Below are positions 14,153 to 24,947 of a DNA stretch of 64,000 bases, piece by piece (position 1 is the stretch's first letter; the number at the start of each line of letters is the position of its first letter). A model generated the notes under the pieces. That model worked only from the letters and a program-made list of their open reading frames with translations, was not told the DNA's origin and did no database searches. Position numbers and translations under genes: made by a program. Source of the stretch: Bacillus safensis (GTDB lineage Bacteria; Bacillota; Bacilli; Bacillales; Bacillaceae); contig BSBG01000003.1 in NCBI GenBank assembly GCA_030159235.1, positions 1 through 64,000 of the forward strand, written 5' to 3'.

Positions 14153-14228
14153 AGGCATGAGTGACTTAAGGTAAATACAGGATAAGATCCTGTTATTTGC
14201 GCAACCTTATATCACCATGCCTTTTTTT
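14153..14228 (+). promoter_or_regulatory. RAT antiterminator hairpin overlapping the ptsG leader terminator
   Basis: The terminator pairs AGGCAT...GTGA (from 14153) with TCACCATGCCT (to 14222) and is followed by seven T's. An alternative inner hairpin around ACAGGAT (14177-14183) and ATCCTGT (14187-14193), extended by TAAAT/GTTATTT, is the GlcT target. The two overlap, so GlcT binding blocks the terminator. It sits between glcT and ptsG as in B. subtilis. Confidence 0.88.
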
Positions 14229-14325
14229 GTGTTTGAAAGTGAAATGTAAACGGTTAATTATGAAATGTGCGTCAGGGAGCGTCCCACATGTATGTTGTAA
14301 GCGAAAACAAAAGGAGGTTCAACCA

Positions 14326-16425
14326 GTGTTTAAATCACTTTTTGGTGTGTTACAAAAAATTGGACGAGCACTCATGCTTCCAGTTGCGATCCTTCCTGCT
14401 GCCGGTATTTTACTAGCACTTGGGAATGCGATGCAAAATCCGCAGCTGATTGATGTAGCTCAATTTTTAAGCAACGATACAATTCAACTTGTTGCAAGCG
14501 TTATGGAAAATGCAGGGAACATCGTCTTCTCGAATCTGCCGCTCTTATTTGCTGTAGGGGTTGCTATCGGTCTTGCTAATGGAGACGGTGTGGCAGGGAT
14601 TGCCGCAATCATCGGTTACCTTGTGATGAACGTAACGATGAGTGCCGTATTAATGGCCAACGGATCCATTCCATCCGATTCAATCAAATTGGCTAAGTTC
14701 TTTAAGGAAAGCCATCCAGCATATGTTAATATGCTCGGCATACCGACCTTGTCTACCGGAGTTTTTGGCGGGATTATTGTCGGGGTATTAGCAGCTTATA
14801 TGTTTAATAAATTTTACAAAATTGAGCTCCCGCAATATCTTGGCTTCTTTGCTGGTAAGCGTTTTGTTCCAATCGTCACTTCGATTTCAGCACTTATTTT
14901 AGGGCTTTTGATGCTAGTCATTTGGCCGCCAATCCAAGGTGCACTGAACTCATTTTCAACAGGACTGCTTGCAGCGAATGAGCCGCTGGCTGCCTTTGTA
15001 TTCGGTGTCATTGAACGCTCATTAATTCCGTTTGGTCTGCACCACATATTCTACGCACCATTCTGGTATGAATTTTTTAGCTATAAGAGCTTATCAGGAG
15101 ATATTATCCGTGGTGACCAGCGTATCTTCATGGCGCAAATCAAAGATGGTGTTCAGCTGACAGCTGGTACATTCATGACAGGGAAATATCCGTTCATGAT
15201 GTTCGGTCTTCCAGCGGCAGCTCTTGCGATTTATCATGAAGCAAAACCAAAGAATAAAAAGCTTGTAGCAGGAATTATGGGATCAGCAGCCCTTACTTCT
15301 TTCCTAACAGGGATCACTGAACCACTTGAATTCTCATTCTTGTTTGTTGCACCGGTATTATTTGCGATTCACTGTGTATTTGCTGGATTATCCTTTATGA
15401 TAATGGATATTCTAAACGTGAAAATCGGGATGACCTTCTCAGGAGGGTTAATCGACTTCTTCCTATTTGGTATCCTGCCAAATAGAACCGCTTGGTGGCT
15501 TGTCATTCCAGTAGGTCTCGTACTTGCTGTTATTTACTACTTTGGATTTAGATTTGCTATTCGTAAATTTAATCTGAAAACGCCAGGCCGTGAGGATGAA
15601 GCAGCAGACGGAGCAAGTGATGTGAAGTCTGAAAAAGGCAATGACTTGCCTTATGAAATCCTTGAAGCAATGGGTGATCAAGAAAACATTAAACACCTTG
15701 ATGCTTGTATTACACGTTTACGTGTCACTGTTAATGATCAGAAGAAAGTGGATAAAGACCGCTTGAAAAAGCTTGGCGCTTCAGGTGTTCTCGAGGTAGG
15801 GAATAACATCCAGGCAATCTTTGGCCCGCGCTCTGATAATTTAAAAACACAAATGCAGGACATCATTGCAGGCCGCACGCCTCGTCCAGCGAAAGACCCT
15901 TCTGCAAAAGAAGAAGTCAGCCAACAGGTCGAAGAGGTCATTGCAAAACCGCTTCAAAATGAACAAGGTGAAGAAATTTTTGCTTCACCAATTACAGGGG
16001 AGCTTCATCCAATTACAGATGTACCAGATCAAGTATTCTCAGGGAAAATGATGGGTGATGGTTTCGCGATCTTGCCAACAGATGGAACGGTGGTTTCACC
16101 GGTAAGAGGGAAGATCTTAAATGTGTTCCCAACGAAACACGCTATTGGCCTGCAATCTGATGGTGGACTTGAAATTTTGATCCACTTCGGTATTGATACG
16201 GTCGGTCTCAAAGGAGAAGGGTTTGAAGCATTTGTACAAGAGGGAGATCAAGTAGAAATCGGTCAAAAACTTTTAGAGGTTGATATTGATAAAATTAAGA
16301 CTGAAGTACCATCTTTGATGACACCAATTGTATTTACCAACTTAAGTGAAGGACAATTTATTGACCTTCAAGAATCCGGTGAAATCAAAGCTGGACAAGA
16401 AAACATCATGAAAATTTCAAAATAA
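14326..16425 (+). CDS. ptsG: PtsG, glucose-specific PTS permease EIICBA
   Basis: A 699-aa enzyme that imports and phosphorylates glucose, the same length as in B. subtilis. The GTG start at 14326 has AAAGGAGGTTCAACCA before it. The frame is open to 14197, but those codons are leader RNA. Residues 1-420 are the membrane IIC domain ([38 protein letters not shown]). IIB follows with Cys461 in [10 protein letters not shown], then a flexible linker and IIA with active His620 in [17 protein letters not shown] separate ptsHI pair follows after an 93-nt gap. Confidence 0.97.
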   Translation: MFKSLFGVLQKIGRALMLPVAILPAAGILLALGNAMQNPQLIDVAQFLSNDTIQLVASVMENAGNIVFSNLPLLFAVGVAIGLANGDGVAGIAAIIGYLVMNVTMSAVLMANGSIPSDSIKLAKFFKESHPAYVNMLGIPTLSTGVFGGIIVGVLAAYMFNKFYKIELPQYLGFFAGKRFVPIVTSISALILGLLMLVIWPPIQGALNSFSTGLLAANEPLAAFVFGVIERSLIPFGLHHIFYAPFWYEFFSYKSLSGDIIRGDQRIFMAQIKDGVQLTAGTFMTGKYPFMMFGLPAAALAIYHEAKPKNKKLVAGIMGSAALTSFLTGITEPLEFSFLFVAPVLFAIHCVFAGLSFMIMDILNVKIGMTFSGGLIDFFLFGILPNRTAWWLVIPVGLVLAVIYYFGFRFAIRKFNLKTPGREDEAADGASDVKSEKGNDLPYEILEAMGDQENIKHLDACITRLRVTVNDQKKVDKDRLKKLGASGVLEVGNNIQAIFGPRSDNLKTQMQDIIAGRTPRPAKDPSAKEEVSQQVEEVIAKPLQNEQGEEIFASPITGELHPITDVPDQVFSGKMMGDGFAILPTDGTVVSPVRGKILNVFPTKHAIGLQSDGGLEILIHFGIDTVGLKGEGFEAFVQEGDQVEIGQKLLEVDIDKIKTEVPSLMTPIVFTNLSEGQFIDLQESGEIKAGQENIMKISK

Positions 16426-16518
16426 TTTTCATAACTGCCGTTCTTGTTAGATGACAAGCTCGGCAGTATGATATAATATTGTGGATGTATTAATTGTATA
16501 AAAAGGAGATTGATAAAA

Positions 16519-16785
16519 ATGGCTCAACAAACATTCAAAGTAACTGCAGATTCTGGAATTCACGCACGTCCTGCAACAGTTCTTGTACAAACTGCTAGTA
16601 AATATGATGCTGATATCAACTTGGAATATAATGGTAAAACAGTGAACCTGAAATCTATTATGGGTGTAATGTCTCTAGGAATTGCAAAAGGTGCTACAAT
16701 CACGATCTCTGCTTCTGGTTCTGATGAAAATGATGCACTTGCTGCGCTTAAAGACACAATGAAAAGTGAAGGCCTAGGCGAGTAA
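16519..16785 (+). CDS. ptsH: HPr phosphocarrier protein
   Basis: An 88-aa PTS phosphocarrier. ATG 16519 follows AAAGGAGATTGATAAAA. His15 in [13 protein letters not shown] accepts phosphate from EI. Ser46 in [13 protein letters not shown] is the HPrK/P target used for CcpA carbon catabolite repression. The stop overlaps the ptsI start (TAATG). An inverted repeat (ACTGCCG/CGGCAGT) and a TATAAT at 16472 lie in the gap after ptsG, so a separate promoter is possible. Confidence 0.98.
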   Translation: MAQQTFKVTADSGIHARPATVLVQTASKYDADINLEYNGKTVNLKSIMGVMSLGIAKGATITISASGSDENDALAALKDTMKSEGLGE

Positions 16786-18503
16786 TGCAACAACTGAAAG
16801 GAATCGGTGCTTCAGCAGGCGTTGCGATTGCAAAAGCATATCGTCTGGAAGAACCAGATTTAACAGTTCACCAAAAAGACATCAACGATCCAGAGACAGA
16901 AGTGAAGCGTTTTGAAGAAGCAATTCATGTTTCTAAACAAGAACTTGAAGCAATTAAAGAACATGCGCTAAAAGAGCTTGGCCAAGACAAAGCAGATATT
17001 TTTTCTGCCCATCTTCTTGTGTTAAGTGATCCTGAACTGCTTAACCCAGTAAAGGATAAAATTAAATCTGATAAAGTAAATGCTGAATTTGCTTTAAAAG
17101 AAACAGCGACGATGTTTGTCACAATGTTCGAAGCAATGGACAATGAATACATGAAAGAACGTGCAGCGGATATTCGCGACGTAACAAAACGTGTCATTGG
17201 ACATTTGCTAGGCGTTGACATTCCAAACCCAAGCATGATTTCTGAAGAAGTCATCATCATTGCTGAAGATTTAACACCTTCTGATACTGCTCAGCTAAAC
17301 AGACAATTTGTCAAAGGCTTTGCGACAGATATCGGCGGACGTACATCTCACTCAGCGATCATGGCAAGATCTATGGAGATTCCAGCGGTTGTTGGAACAA
17401 AAGAAGCAACAAAAACGGTGAAAAACGATGATCTGATCATTGTGGATGGTATTAGCGGAGACGTCATCATTCAGCCTTCTGAAGATGAAGTGAAAGCGTA
17501 TCAAAAAAAGCATGAAGACTACTTAGCTCAAAAAGTGGAATGGGCGAAACTTGTTGACCAGCCAACGGTCACAAAAGACGGCGTTCACGTAGAGCTAGCT
17601 GCAAATATCGGGACACCTGAAGATGTAAAAGGTGTACTCGAAAATGGCGGCGAAGCAGTCGGGCTGTACCGTACTGAATTTTTATACATGGGCAGAGATC
17701 AGCTTCCTACAGAAGAAGAGCAGTTCGATGCGTATAAAACAGTTTTAGAGAAGATGGAAGGGAAAGCAGTGGTTGTCCGCACACTAGATATTGGTGGCGA
17801 TAAAGAACTTCCTTACTTGCAGCTTCCAAAAGAAATGAACCCGTTCCTTGGCTATAGAGCCATTCGCCTTTGCCTAGAGGAGCAGGAGATTTTCAGAACA
17901 CAATTACGCGCCTTACTTCGTGCAAGTACATATGGAAACTTGAAAATCATGTTCCCTATGATCGCGACGTTATCTGAATTTAGAGAAGCAAAAGCCATTT
18001 TACTTGAAGAAAAAGAAGCATTGGTTGCCGCTGGTACAGACGTTTCTGATTCCATTGAAATCGGAATGATGGTTGAAATTCCATCAACGGCTGTCATCGC
18101 AGACCAATTTGCAAAAGAAGTAGATTTCTTCAGTATTGGAACGAATGATTTGATTCAATACACAATGGCTGCTGATCGAATGAACGAACGAGTGTCTTAT
18201 CTTTACCAGCCTTACAATCCCGCGATTTTACGTCTCATTACGCTTGTCATTGAGGCAGCGCATAAAGAGGGTAAATGGGTTGGCATGTGCGGTGAGATGG
18301 CAGGAGATGAAATCGCAATCCCGCTTCTACTTGGATTAGGATTAGATGAATTCTCAATGAGTGCTACATCCATTCTTCCAGCAAGAACACAGCTAAGCAA
18401 GCTTTCTAAGGAAGAAGCCGCATCATATAAAGAGCATATTTTATCACTTAGCACAACTGAAGAAGTCGTTGATTTCGTAAAGAAAACGTTTCAACATAAC
18501 TAA
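16785..18503 (+). CDS. ptsI: PTS enzyme I
   Basis: A 572-aa phosphoenolpyruvate-protein phosphotransferase, the first step of all PTS uptake. It overlaps ptsH by one base (TAATG), which implies translational coupling. The phosphorylated His189 lies in [21 protein letters not shown]. The PEP-binding barrel has [47 protein letters not shown] and [10 protein letters not shown] strong terminator closes the glcT-ptsGHI unit. Confidence 0.98.
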   Translation: MQQLKGIGASAGVAIAKAYRLEEPDLTVHQKDINDPETEVKRFEEAIHVSKQELEAIKEHALKELGQDKADIFSAHLLVLSDPELLNPVKDKIKSDKVNAEFALKETATMFVTMFEAMDNEYMKERAADIRDVTKRVIGHLLGVDIPNPSMISEEVIIIAEDLTPSDTAQLNRQFVKGFATDIGGRTSHSAIMARSMEIPAVVGTKEATKTVKNDDLIIVDGISGDVIIQPSEDEVKAYQKKHEDYLAQKVEWAKLVDQPTVTKDGVHVELAANIGTPEDVKGVLENGGEAVGLYRTEFLYMGRDQLPTEEEQFDAYKTVLEKMEGKAVVVRTLDIGGDKELPYLQLPKEMNPFLGYRAIRLCLEEQEIFRTQLRALLRASTYGNLKIMFPMIATLSEFREAKAILLEEKEALVAAGTDVSDSIEIGMMVEIPSTAVIADQFAKEVDFFSIGTNDLIQYTMAADRMNERVSYLYQPYNPAILRLITLVIEAAHKEGKWVGMCGEMAGDEIAIPLLLGLGLDEFSMSATSILPARTQLSKLSKEEAASYKEHILSLSTTEEVVDFVKKTFQHN

Positions 18504-18510
18504 GTGAATG

Positions 18511-18542
18511 AAAACCAGACAGGTGAAACTGTCTGGTTTTTT
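18511..18542 (+). terminator. ptsI terminator
   Basis: AAAACCAGACAG/CTGTCTGGTTTT perfect 12-bp stem followed by T's. Confidence 0.9.
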
Positions 18543-18563
18543 TGTCGAATTTTATCATATTAA

Positions 18564-18593
18564 GTCATATTGGGGGGTGAGAAGGGCATCCTA
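18564..18593 (+). promoter_or_regulatory. Sigma-G-like promoter of splAB
   Basis: GTCATA (18564-18569) and CATCCTA (18587-18593) are 17 nt apart. They resemble the sigma-G -35 and CATNNTA -10 patterns. The B. subtilis spl operon is forespore-expressed from sigma-G. Confidence 0.55.
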
Positions 18594-18618
18594 TAATTAA
18601 AAAATGGAGGTGACCAGA

Positions 18619-18846
18619 TTGCCATTCTCTGATTATAAACCGGGTGATCAAGTATATGTGATTTATCGAAATCCACATGCAGCAAACGTAGCGCAAATTA
18701 AAGAAGCAGAAATTGTTTCACATCCATACAACGAAGAAGAGCTTGCCTTATTTTTACTTGAAACGTATCATCCATTAGCTCCTGATGATGCTGTTTTCCC
18801 AACATATGAAGAAGCAGAAGCTCTTTATCAAGACTTGTTTGAATAA
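18619..18846 (+). CDS. splA: SplA, TRAP-like regulator of splB
   Basis: A 75-aa protein. TTG 18619 is chosen because GGAGG (18606-18610) is 8 nt upstream; an ATG at 18604 overlaps that site. The motif YKPGDQVYVIYRNPHAANVA is the conserved SplA core. In B. subtilis SplA is a TRAP-like protein that lowers splB expression and keeps spore photoproduct lyase low. It is co-transcribed with splB. Confidence 0.9.
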   Translation: MPFSDYKPGDQVYVIYRNPHAANVAQIKEAEIVSHPYNEEELALFLLETYHPLAPDDAVFPTYEEAEALYQDLFE

Positions 18847-18896
18847 GGGAGATTTTAGAAAGGATAAAAGCCATCCTGGGAGGTTAAAGTAACGGT

Positions 18897-18926
18897 ATGA
18901 AAACCTTAAAGGTAAGGATGTGCTAA
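18897..18926 (+). CDS. Possible 9-codon leader ORF in front of splB
   Basis: ATG 18897 reads MKTLKVRMC and stops at 18926, two bases before the splB ATG. The strongest ribosome site in the gap, GGGAGG at 18879-18884, fits this ORF (12-nt spacing) better than splB itself. It may couple translation to splB. Confidence 0.35.
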   Translation: MKTLKVRMC

Positions 18927-18928
18927 AT

Positions 18929-19957
18929 ATGATCAAACCTTTCGTCCCTCAGCTTGTTTACATTGAACCCCGGGCGTTAGAGTACCCGTTAGGACGAGAG
19001 CTGAAGGAAAAGTTCGAGGGTATGGGAATCGAAATAAGAGAAACGACCTCACACAACCAGGTAAGAAATATTCCGGGAAAAAATGACCTGCAAAAGTATC
19101 GTAATGCGAAGTCAACGCTTGTGATTGGTGTGAGGAAGACATTGAAGTTTGACTCATCTAAACCATCAGCAGAGTATGCAATTCCATTTGCAACAGGATG
19201 TATGGGTCATTGTCATTATTGTTATTTACAAACAACAATGGGAAGTAAGCCTTATATTCGAACGTACGTCAATGTAGAAGAAATATTAGATCAGGCAGAG
19301 CAGTACATGAACGAGCGTGCGCCGGATATCACGAGATTTGAAGCATCCTGTACGTCAGATATCGTAGGAATTGACCATTTGACACACACACTCAAACGAG
19401 CGATTGAATACTTTGGGCAAACCGACCTAGGAAAGCTTCGTTTCGTCACAAAATTTCATCATGTAGACCATCTGTTAGATGCAAAGCATAACGGCCGGAC
19501 AAGATTTCGTTTTAGTATTAATGCTGATTATGTCATTAAATATTTCGAGCCCGGCACATCACCGCTTGATCAGCGGATTGAAGCGGCTGTTAAGGTCGCA
19601 AAGGCAGGCTATCCTCTTGGCTTTATCATTGCTCCAATCTACATCCACGAAGGCTGGCAGGAAGGATATAAAGTTCTATTTGAAAAGCTCGATGCAGCCC
19701 TTCCTGAAGATGTGAGAAACGATATCACCTTTGAAATGATTCAGCACCGCTTTACAAAACCTGCAAAACGTGTCATTCAAAAAAACTATCCGAAATCAAA
19801 ATTAGAATTAGATGAAGAAAAAAGAAGATACAAGTGGGGGAGATATGGAATAGGTAAATATATCTATCAAAAAGATGAGGAACAAGAACTAAGAAAGACT
19901 TTAGAATCTTATATCGATCAGTACTTTCCGTCTGCAAAAATTGAATATTTCACTTAA
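18929..19957 (+). CDS. splB: SplB, spore photoproduct lyase
   Basis: A 342-aa radical-SAM enzyme that reverses the thymine dimer 'spore photoproduct' in germinating spores. Choosing ATG 18929 (over GTG 18920) puts the 4Fe-4S cysteines of CMGHCHYC at 91, 95 and 98 and the H-donor Cys at 141 ([11 protein letters not shown]), exactly the B. subtilis numbering. The C-terminus ...[10 protein letters not shown]...KIEYFT is conserved. The local ribosome site (AAGGA) is weak, and translation may depend on the preceding short ORF. Confidence 0.96.
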   Translation: MIKPFVPQLVYIEPRALEYPLGRELKEKFEGMGIEIRETTSHNQVRNIPGKNDLQKYRNAKSTLVIGVRKTLKFDSSKPSAEYAIPFATGCMGHCHYCYLQTTMGSKPYIRTYVNVEEILDQAEQYMNERAPDITRFEASCTSDIVGIDHLTHTLKRAIEYFGQTDLGKLRFVTKFHHVDHLLDAKHNGRTRFRFSINADYVIKYFEPGTSPLDQRIEAAVKVAKAGYPLGFIIAPIYIHEGWQEGYKVLFEKLDAALPEDVRNDITFEMIQHRFTKPAKRVIQKNYPKSKLELDEEKRRYKWGRYGIGKYIYQKDEEQELRKTLESYIDQYFPSAKIEYFT

Positions 19958-19982
19958 AACAAGCCATTATGGCTTGTTTTTT
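19956..19982 (+). terminator. splB terminator
   Basis: AAAACAAGCC/GGCTTGTTTT stem with a 5-nt loop, starting at the splB stop codon and followed by T's. Confidence 0.85.
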
Positions 19983-20007
19983 CTATTTAATTTTTTTTTG
20001 AAACTAT

Positions 20008-20034
20008 TGAATGCGCTATCTATTTTGCCGATAT
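20008..20034 (+). promoter_or_regulatory. Sigma-D promoter of mcpC
   Basis: TGAA (20008-20011), 15 nt, then GCCGATAT (20027-20034). The -10 matches the sigma-D consensus GCCGATAT perfectly. B. subtilis mcpC is in the motility regulon. Confidence 0.85.
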
Positions 20035-20072
20035 ATAGAATAAGGAATGAAAGTAGATGTAGGGGTGATGAG

Positions 20073-22034
20073 ATGTTTAAGAAACTTCAAGTGAGAATAG
20101 CTGTTTTCATCTCAGTTATTTTAATTTTAACCGTTGTGGCTGTTCAAGTGGGTTCCAATTTAGTATTAACACCACTTATTGAACGAGATGCAAAAACCAC
20201 CGCAGCAGCAACGGCAGAAAGCATGAGAGACATTATTACAGAAAAGCTTGATAATTACGGCAATACAATTAACAAAGTAGCAACAAGTACAATGACTGAA
20301 GAATTTGCGCAAAAACAAACAAAGCAAACATTAGCTTTTGAAAAAGATGCACTAAAAAACTTGCAGGAACAGGATAAACTCATTTCGTTTACCTATATAG
20401 GAACAAGTGACGGCAAAATTTTTGGCTTCCCAGAGTTCGATCTTGGCGAAGGGTATGATCCATCTAAACAAGGCTGGTTTAAACAAGCAGCCGAAAAGCC
20501 TGATCAGGTCGTATGGACAGATCCATATGTTGATGAAGCAACGAAAAAAGTGATTGTCTCAGCCACGAAGGCGATTGTCAAAAATGGCAAGGTCATCGGG
20601 GTCGCTGGACTTGATTTGAAGCTGTCCTCCATTCAAACTTATATAAATGAACAAGAGATTCCTTATAAGGGGACCGCTTTCTTAGTTGATGGCACAGGCA
20701 CTCTTTTGGCGCATCCAACAGAGCAAGGAAAAAACATATCAAAGGTCGCCTCTGTGAAAAAAGCGCTTGACAACTCAGGTATTGATGACAAAAAAGAACT
20801 GACGGTCATATCTAAAATCAAAGAAGCCAATTGGACGGTTGGTGTCAGCTTTGAGAAAAAGCAACTGCTTTGGATCACAGAAAAAATGAATCAGACAAGT
20901 ATCATAATATCCGTCATTGCCATTATTCTTGCGATGATTCTCAGTTTCTTATTGGCAAGAAGCATCACAACGCCAATCAAGCGTCTCATAGGGCATGTGA
21001 GTAAGGTGTCAGAAGGAGATTTAACAAGTACGCTTGAAGTGAAGTCCCAAGATGAAATTGGTTTCCTCACGAAAAGCATTAATCAAATGACCGAGGACAT
21101 TAGGGAGTTAATTGAAAAAGTAAAAGGGGCTTCAGATCAAGTTGTGAAATCAGCGGATGAAGTGACCCACATTTCAAATGAGACCTTGCTGTCGAGTGAA
21201 CAGATTGCAACGGCCATTCAAGAGGTGGCAACAGGGGCGACTAAGCAGGCATCAGATGCAGAAACGATTAATGAGAAATCAGAGCATTTGTATGAGAAAG
21301 TGCGCCATATGGGTGAGCTCGCCTCACAAATGCAAACCAACTCAAAATCATCTGAAGATGCAAGCTATAAAGGGCTTGATGCACTTGGTGTGCTCGTCCA
21401 AAAATCTACACAAGCGAGCGATGAATCGAAAAAGGTAGAGCAAATGCTGCTAGATCTTGAGCATAAAACGAAAAATATTGAAAACGTCGTGACGGCCATC
21501 TCTGAAATCTCTGATCAAACGAATTTACTTGCACTAAATGCAAGCATTGAAGCGGCGAGAGCAGGAGAAAGCGGACGAGGATTTGCTGTAGTTGCAGAAG
21601 AAGTCAGAAAACTTGCTGAACAATCTGCGCAGTCAACAAAACACATTAGTGAAACCGTCAAACTCATTCAAGATGAATCGAAGAAGGCGGCTGAAGCGAT
21701 GACAACAGCAAGTAAAATGAATGAAGAACAAGGTGACGCCATCAATGCAACAGGTGAGGCACTCAGCAGCATCACAATGGAAATGCAGGCACTTGTCGGT
21801 TCAATTGACAGCATTCATACACAGATCAATGAAATGACAGAAGAACAGCAGAAGATGAGTGATTCCATTCAAAGCATTGCTGCCATTTCAGAAGAATCTG
21901 CTGCCTCAGCTGAGGAAGTGCATGCGTCTACAGATGAACAAGTCCAAGTGTTAGAAAGAACGAAAACCTCAACTGAAATGCTGAACGAATCAAGCCAGGC
22001 GTTACGTCAGGCGGTTGACCGATTTAAGGTGTAA
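20073..22034 (+). CDS. mcpC: McpC, methyl-accepting chemotaxis protein
   Basis: A 653-aa chemoreceptor. ATG 20073 follows AGGGGTGATGAG; the longer upstream frame contains the promoter. TM1 is at about residues 8-30. The extracellular dCache/PAS-type sensor at 35-275 has [18 protein letters not shown] and [11 protein letters not shown]2 is at about 280-302, then HAMP ([20 protein letters not shown]). The cytoplasmic signalling hairpin tip reads [20 protein letters not shown]. In B. subtilis McpC senses amino acids and PTS sugars. Preceded by a sigma-D promoter. Confidence 0.93.
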   Translation: MFKKLQVRIAVFISVILILTVVAVQVGSNLVLTPLIERDAKTTAAATAESMRDIITEKLDNYGNTINKVATSTMTEEFAQKQTKQTLAFEKDALKNLQEQDKLISFTYIGTSDGKIFGFPEFDLGEGYDPSKQGWFKQAAEKPDQVVWTDPYVDEATKKVIVSATKAIVKNGKVIGVAGLDLKLSSIQTYINEQEIPYKGTAFLVDGTGTLLAHPTEQGKNISKVASVKKALDNSGIDDKKELTVISKIKEANWTVGVSFEKKQLLWITEKMNQTSIIISVIAIILAMILSFLLARSITTPIKRLIGHVSKVSEGDLTSTLEVKSQDEIGFLTKSINQMTEDIRELIEKVKGASDQVVKSADEVTHISNETLLSSEQIATAIQEVATGATKQASDAETINEKSEHLYEKVRHMGELASQMQTNSKSSEDASYKGLDALGVLVQKSTQASDESKKVEQMLLDLEHKTKNIENVVTAISEISDQTNLLALNASIEAARAGESGRGFAVVAEEVRKLAEQSAQSTKHISETVKLIQDESKKAAEAMTTASKMNEEQGDAINATGEALSSITMEMQALVGSIDSIHTQINEMTEEQQKMSDSIQSIAAISEESAASAEEVHASTDEQVQVLERTKTSTEMLNESSQALRQAVDRFKV

Positions 22035-22043
22035 TGAGCGGAA

Positions 22044-22075
22044 AGGAACCTTGCGACGTGAGCAAGGTTCTTTTT
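22044..22075 (+). terminator. mcpC terminator
   Basis: GAACCTTGC/GCAAGGTTC stem followed by TTTTT. Confidence 0.8.
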
Positions 22076-22108
22076 GTGTGATAAAATAAAAGCAGAGGAG
22101 GTGTTGAC

Positions 22109-22894
22109 ATGGATGTCAATCTATCTGGAAAAAAAGCATTGGTGGCTGCAAGCAGTCAAGGTATTGGAAAAGCCATTGCCTTTGCTCTAGCAAAAGAGGG
22201 AGCAGATGTGATGCTGTCGGGACGGCATGAACAAACACTGAAAGAAACAGTCAAAGAGCTGTCTCCGCTTGTCAAAGGACAGCTGGCTTATCACGTATGT
22301 GACGTATCTGACGCCGGTCAAATCAAGTCGCTTGTTCAAGCAGCAGCTGGTGATGAGCAGTGTCTAGACATTCTTGTGAACAATACAGGAGGGCCTAAAA
22401 CAGGGACGCTCGACACCTTAACAGATGAAGATTGGATGGAATCATTTCAGCTTCATTTACTCAGCTATATTCGATTATTAAAAGAGGCATTCCCTTATTT
22501 GAAAAAACGCGGCGCACGAGTGTTAAATATTGCGTCTATGTCAGTGAAAGAACCGATCCCGGGCTTGATGCTGTCGAATACATTTAGACCGGCCATTGCC
22601 GGATGGACAAAAACAGCCGCTCAGGAGCTTGCAAAGGATGGCATTTTGATCAATACGTTAGCACCGGGAAAAATTGAAACAGACCGTGTCAAGCTGCTGG
22701 ACAAGCACCGCGCACAAGCAGAGGATCTAACGGTTGAAGAGATCAAAGCACAGGCTGAACGTGCAATACCGCTTGGCCGTTATGGACAGCCAGAGGAATT
22801 TGCAGCATATGCAGCTTTTCTTTTATCTGAAGCTAATACATATATGACAGGTCAAACACTGATCATTGATGGTGGATTGACAAAGTCTCTTTAA
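22109..22894 (+). CDS. SDR-family oxidoreductase with atypical active site
   Basis: A 261-aa short-chain dehydrogenase behind GAGGAGGTGTTGAC. The Rossmann motif GIGKAIAFAL and the NNTGGPKTG (NNAG-like) motif are present. The structural Ser lies in LNIASMSVKEP. At the place of the catalytic YxxxK the sequence reads SNTFR, so Tyr and Lys are Ser and Arg. This SNxxR variant is seen in a side branch of Bacillus SDRs annotated as 3-oxoacyl reductases, whose chemistry is uncertain. It is followed 13 nt later by ykwC, probably one operon. B. subtilis does not have an SDR at this spot. Confidence 0.85.
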   Translation: MDVNLSGKKALVAASSQGIGKAIAFALAKEGADVMLSGRHEQTLKETVKELSPLVKGQLAYHVCDVSDAGQIKSLVQAAAGDEQCLDILVNNTGGPKTGTLDTLTDEDWMESFQLHLLSYIRLLKEAFPYLKKRGARVLNIASMSVKEPIPGLMLSNTFRPAIAGWTKTAAQELAKDGILINTLAPGKIETDRVKLLDKHRAQAEDLTVEEIKAQAERAIPLGRYGQPEEFAAYAAFLLSEANTYMTGQTLIIDGGLTKSL

Positions 22895-22907
22895 GGAGGA
22901 ACAAGTG

Positions 22908-23780
22908 ATGGCACAAATCAAAACAGTTGGTTTTATAGGAATCGGTGTAATGGGACGCAGCATGGCAGGCCATTTAATGGATGCAGGATATGAGGTTCTC
23001 GTTTATACAAGAACGAAAGCAAAAGCAGACTCATTGATTCAAAAAGGCGCAGCATGGAAGCCGGCAATAAAGGAGATAGCAGAGAGTGCTGATGCTGTCA
23101 TCACAATGGTGGGATATCCATCAGATGTAGAAGAAATCTACTTGGGAGAAGATGGGCTTGTGGCACATGCTGCGCCTGGTACATATCTTATAGATATGAC
23201 GACATCGAAGCCTCAGCTAGCAAAAGAAATTGAGATGAAAGCGAAGGAAAGAGGTGTATTGACATTAGATGCACCCGTATCAGGTGGAGACATAGGCGCT
23301 CAAAATGGCACGCTGGCTATTATGATTGGCGGAGAAAGATCAGCCTATGAAGCCTGTCTGCCGCTGTTTGAGAAAATGGGAGAGAACATTCAATATCAAG
23401 GTCCGTCAGGGAGCGGTCAGCATACAAAAATGTGTAACCAAATTGCGATCGCAGCGGGTATGGTAGGTGTCGCAGAGGCAATGGCCTATGCTGAAAAATC
23501 AGGACTTGATCCAGAGCAGGTGCTCAAAAGCATTACAACAGGTGCAGCCGGCAGTTGGTCTTTATCAAACCTTGCACCAAGAATGCTGAAAGGTGATTTC
23601 GAGCCAGGGTTTTATGTGAAGCATTTTATCAAGGATATGGGCATTGCGCTTGAAGAAGCAGAGCTGATGGGCGAAGAGATGCCAGGGCTCTCACTTGCGA
23701 AGTCACTTTATGAGAAACTGAGCGAACAGGGCGAAGAAAACAGTGGGACTCAAAGTCTATATAAATTATGGGTGAAATAA
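22908..23780 (+). CDS. ykwC: YkwC, beta-hydroxyacid dehydrogenase
   Basis: A 290-aa NAD(P)-dependent 3-hydroxyisobutyrate/tartronate-semialdehyde-type dehydrogenase. AAGGAGGA supports ATG 22908 (a GTG three bases earlier is less well spaced). The N-terminal GFIGIGVMGRSMAGHLMDAG binds the cofactor. DAPVSGGDIGAQNGTLAIM is the substrate motif, and the catalytic Lys lies in GSGQHTKMCNQI. The physiological substrate is unknown. Co-directional with the SDR upstream. Confidence 0.92.
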   Translation: MAQIKTVGFIGIGVMGRSMAGHLMDAGYEVLVYTRTKAKADSLIQKGAAWKPAIKEIAESADAVITMVGYPSDVEEIYLGEDGLVAHAAPGTYLIDMTTSKPQLAKEIEMKAKERGVLTLDAPVSGGDIGAQNGTLAIMIGGERSAYEACLPLFEKMGENIQYQGPSGSGQHTKMCNQIAIAAGMVGVAEAMAYAEKSGLDPEQVLKSITTGAAGSWSLSNLAPRMLKGDFEPGFYVKHFIKDMGIALEEAELMGEEMPGLSLAKSLYEKLSEQGEENSGTQSLYKLWVK

Positions 23781-23812
23781 AAAACCTGTCCCAATGAGGG
23801 ACAGGTTTTTTT
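23780..23812. terminator. Bidirectional terminator between ykwC and ykwD
   Basis: AAAACCTGTCCC/GGGACAGGTTTT with flanking A's and T's. Confidence 0.88.
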
Positions 23813-23816
23813 GATA

Positions 23817-24611
23817 TTATTTTCCGATGAATTGCTGCGTCCAGTAGTTGCCAGATTTCACATAACCAACACCGATATGTGTATAGTTTTTGTTTAGAAT
23901 GTTCGCTCTATGTCCTTCACTGTTCATCCATGCAGTCACAACTTCTTGAGGAGATCTTTGACCTTGGGCAATGTTCTCACCTGCTGTTTTGTAAGTGATA
24001 CCGAATTGCTTCATTTGATCAAATGGAGATCCGTAAGTTGGGCTTGTGTGAGAGAAATAGTTTTTATCTTTCATATCTTGAGATTTTGCACGAGCAGATT
24101 TGCTTAATTTGGAATCAACAGAAAGTGCCTTTAATCCTTGTTTTGCACGCTCTTTATTTGTAAGCTCAACGACTTCTTTTTCAAATGCATTTAAGCTGCT
24201 GTCTGCTTTTGACGCAGTTGTATCCTTTTGGTCCGCTTTTGTGTTGTTGTTAGTGTTTTGTTTTGCTGGAGTGCTTGGTTTAGAAGCAGTTGGTTTTTTC
24301 ACTGATTCTTGTTTTTGTTCATTTTTTGCTTTGTTTACTTCTTTCACTACTTTTGTTCCAGTAACAGGCTGGCCGCTTTTGATCAGCTTGTTTAATAGAG
24401 TTTCAATCTCTTTTTGGTCTTGCTTGCTTAGCTTGTTTACATCTGAAGAGATATGTAATTTTGCCGCTAATGTATGAAGATCAATGGCTTGATGCTGTAC
24501 TTGTATGACTTGTTTCAGGTTAAGCTCCTTCGCATCAGCTGAATGTCCTCCAGTGAACGTGATGAGTGCAGCAGCTGTCAGCGCTGAAAAAAAGAATGAT
24601 TTCTTCTTCAT
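23817..24611 (-). CDS. ykwD: YkwD, secreted CAP-domain (SCP/PR1) protein
   Basis: A 264-aa secreted protein. ATG 24611 lies behind AGGAGGAGTTACAAT; an upstream in-frame ATG is not supported. Residues 1-30 form a signal peptide (KKKSFFFSALTAAALITFTG, cleavage near ADAKE). A low-complexity linker rich in Lys, Asn, Thr and Gln spans about 100-145. The CAP domain starts AFEKEVVELTNKERAKQGL and carries NYFSHTSPTYGSPFDQM, TAGENIAQGQ and GHRANILNKNYTHIGVGY. The biochemical role in Bacillus is not established. Confidence 0.9.
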   Translation of the reverse strand: MKKKSFFFSALTAAALITFTGGHSADAKELNLKQVIQVQHQAIDLHTLAAKLHISSDVNKLSKQDQKEIETLLNKLIKSGQPVTGTKVVKEVNKAKNEQKQESVKKPTASKPSTPAKQNTNNNTKADQKDTTASKADSSLNAFEKEVVELTNKERAKQGLKALSVDSKLSKSARAKSQDMKDKNYFSHTSPTYGSPFDQMKQFGITYKTAGENIAQGQRSPQEVVTAWMNSEGHRANILNKNYTHIGVGYVKSGNYWTQQFIGK

Positions 24612-24947
24612 ATTGTAACTCCTCCTAAAATCTTTGTTTTGTTTTCTCACAGAAAATCATAACATGGACTTTTTGTTATAAATGTACCAGCATCCTCCAT
24701 TGACAATGCCTGTTTGTCATTTTTGTTAAAGTCATCTGAAGAGCCGCTTCATATCAAAGGATAAGGAATTCTTTCACTTAAAGAAAACGACATAAACATT
24801 CCAATATTTTAAAGTGTTAGTATATTTTTTTGTAGAATAGGGATTGACAGCTTTTTTTCGCTTGTTTCGCTGTAACAACTATTACAAAAGTGTTACAATA
24901 ATGAGTGGTAATTGTAAAAGATTGAAAGGATGAGAGGTGCTACATAA

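Noticed and set aside
14197..14325. N-terminal extension of PtsG from an upstream ATG
   Set aside because: Those codons lie in the RAT/terminator leader and are not conserved. GTG 14326 has the ribosome site and gives exactly the B. subtilis length and active-site numbering.
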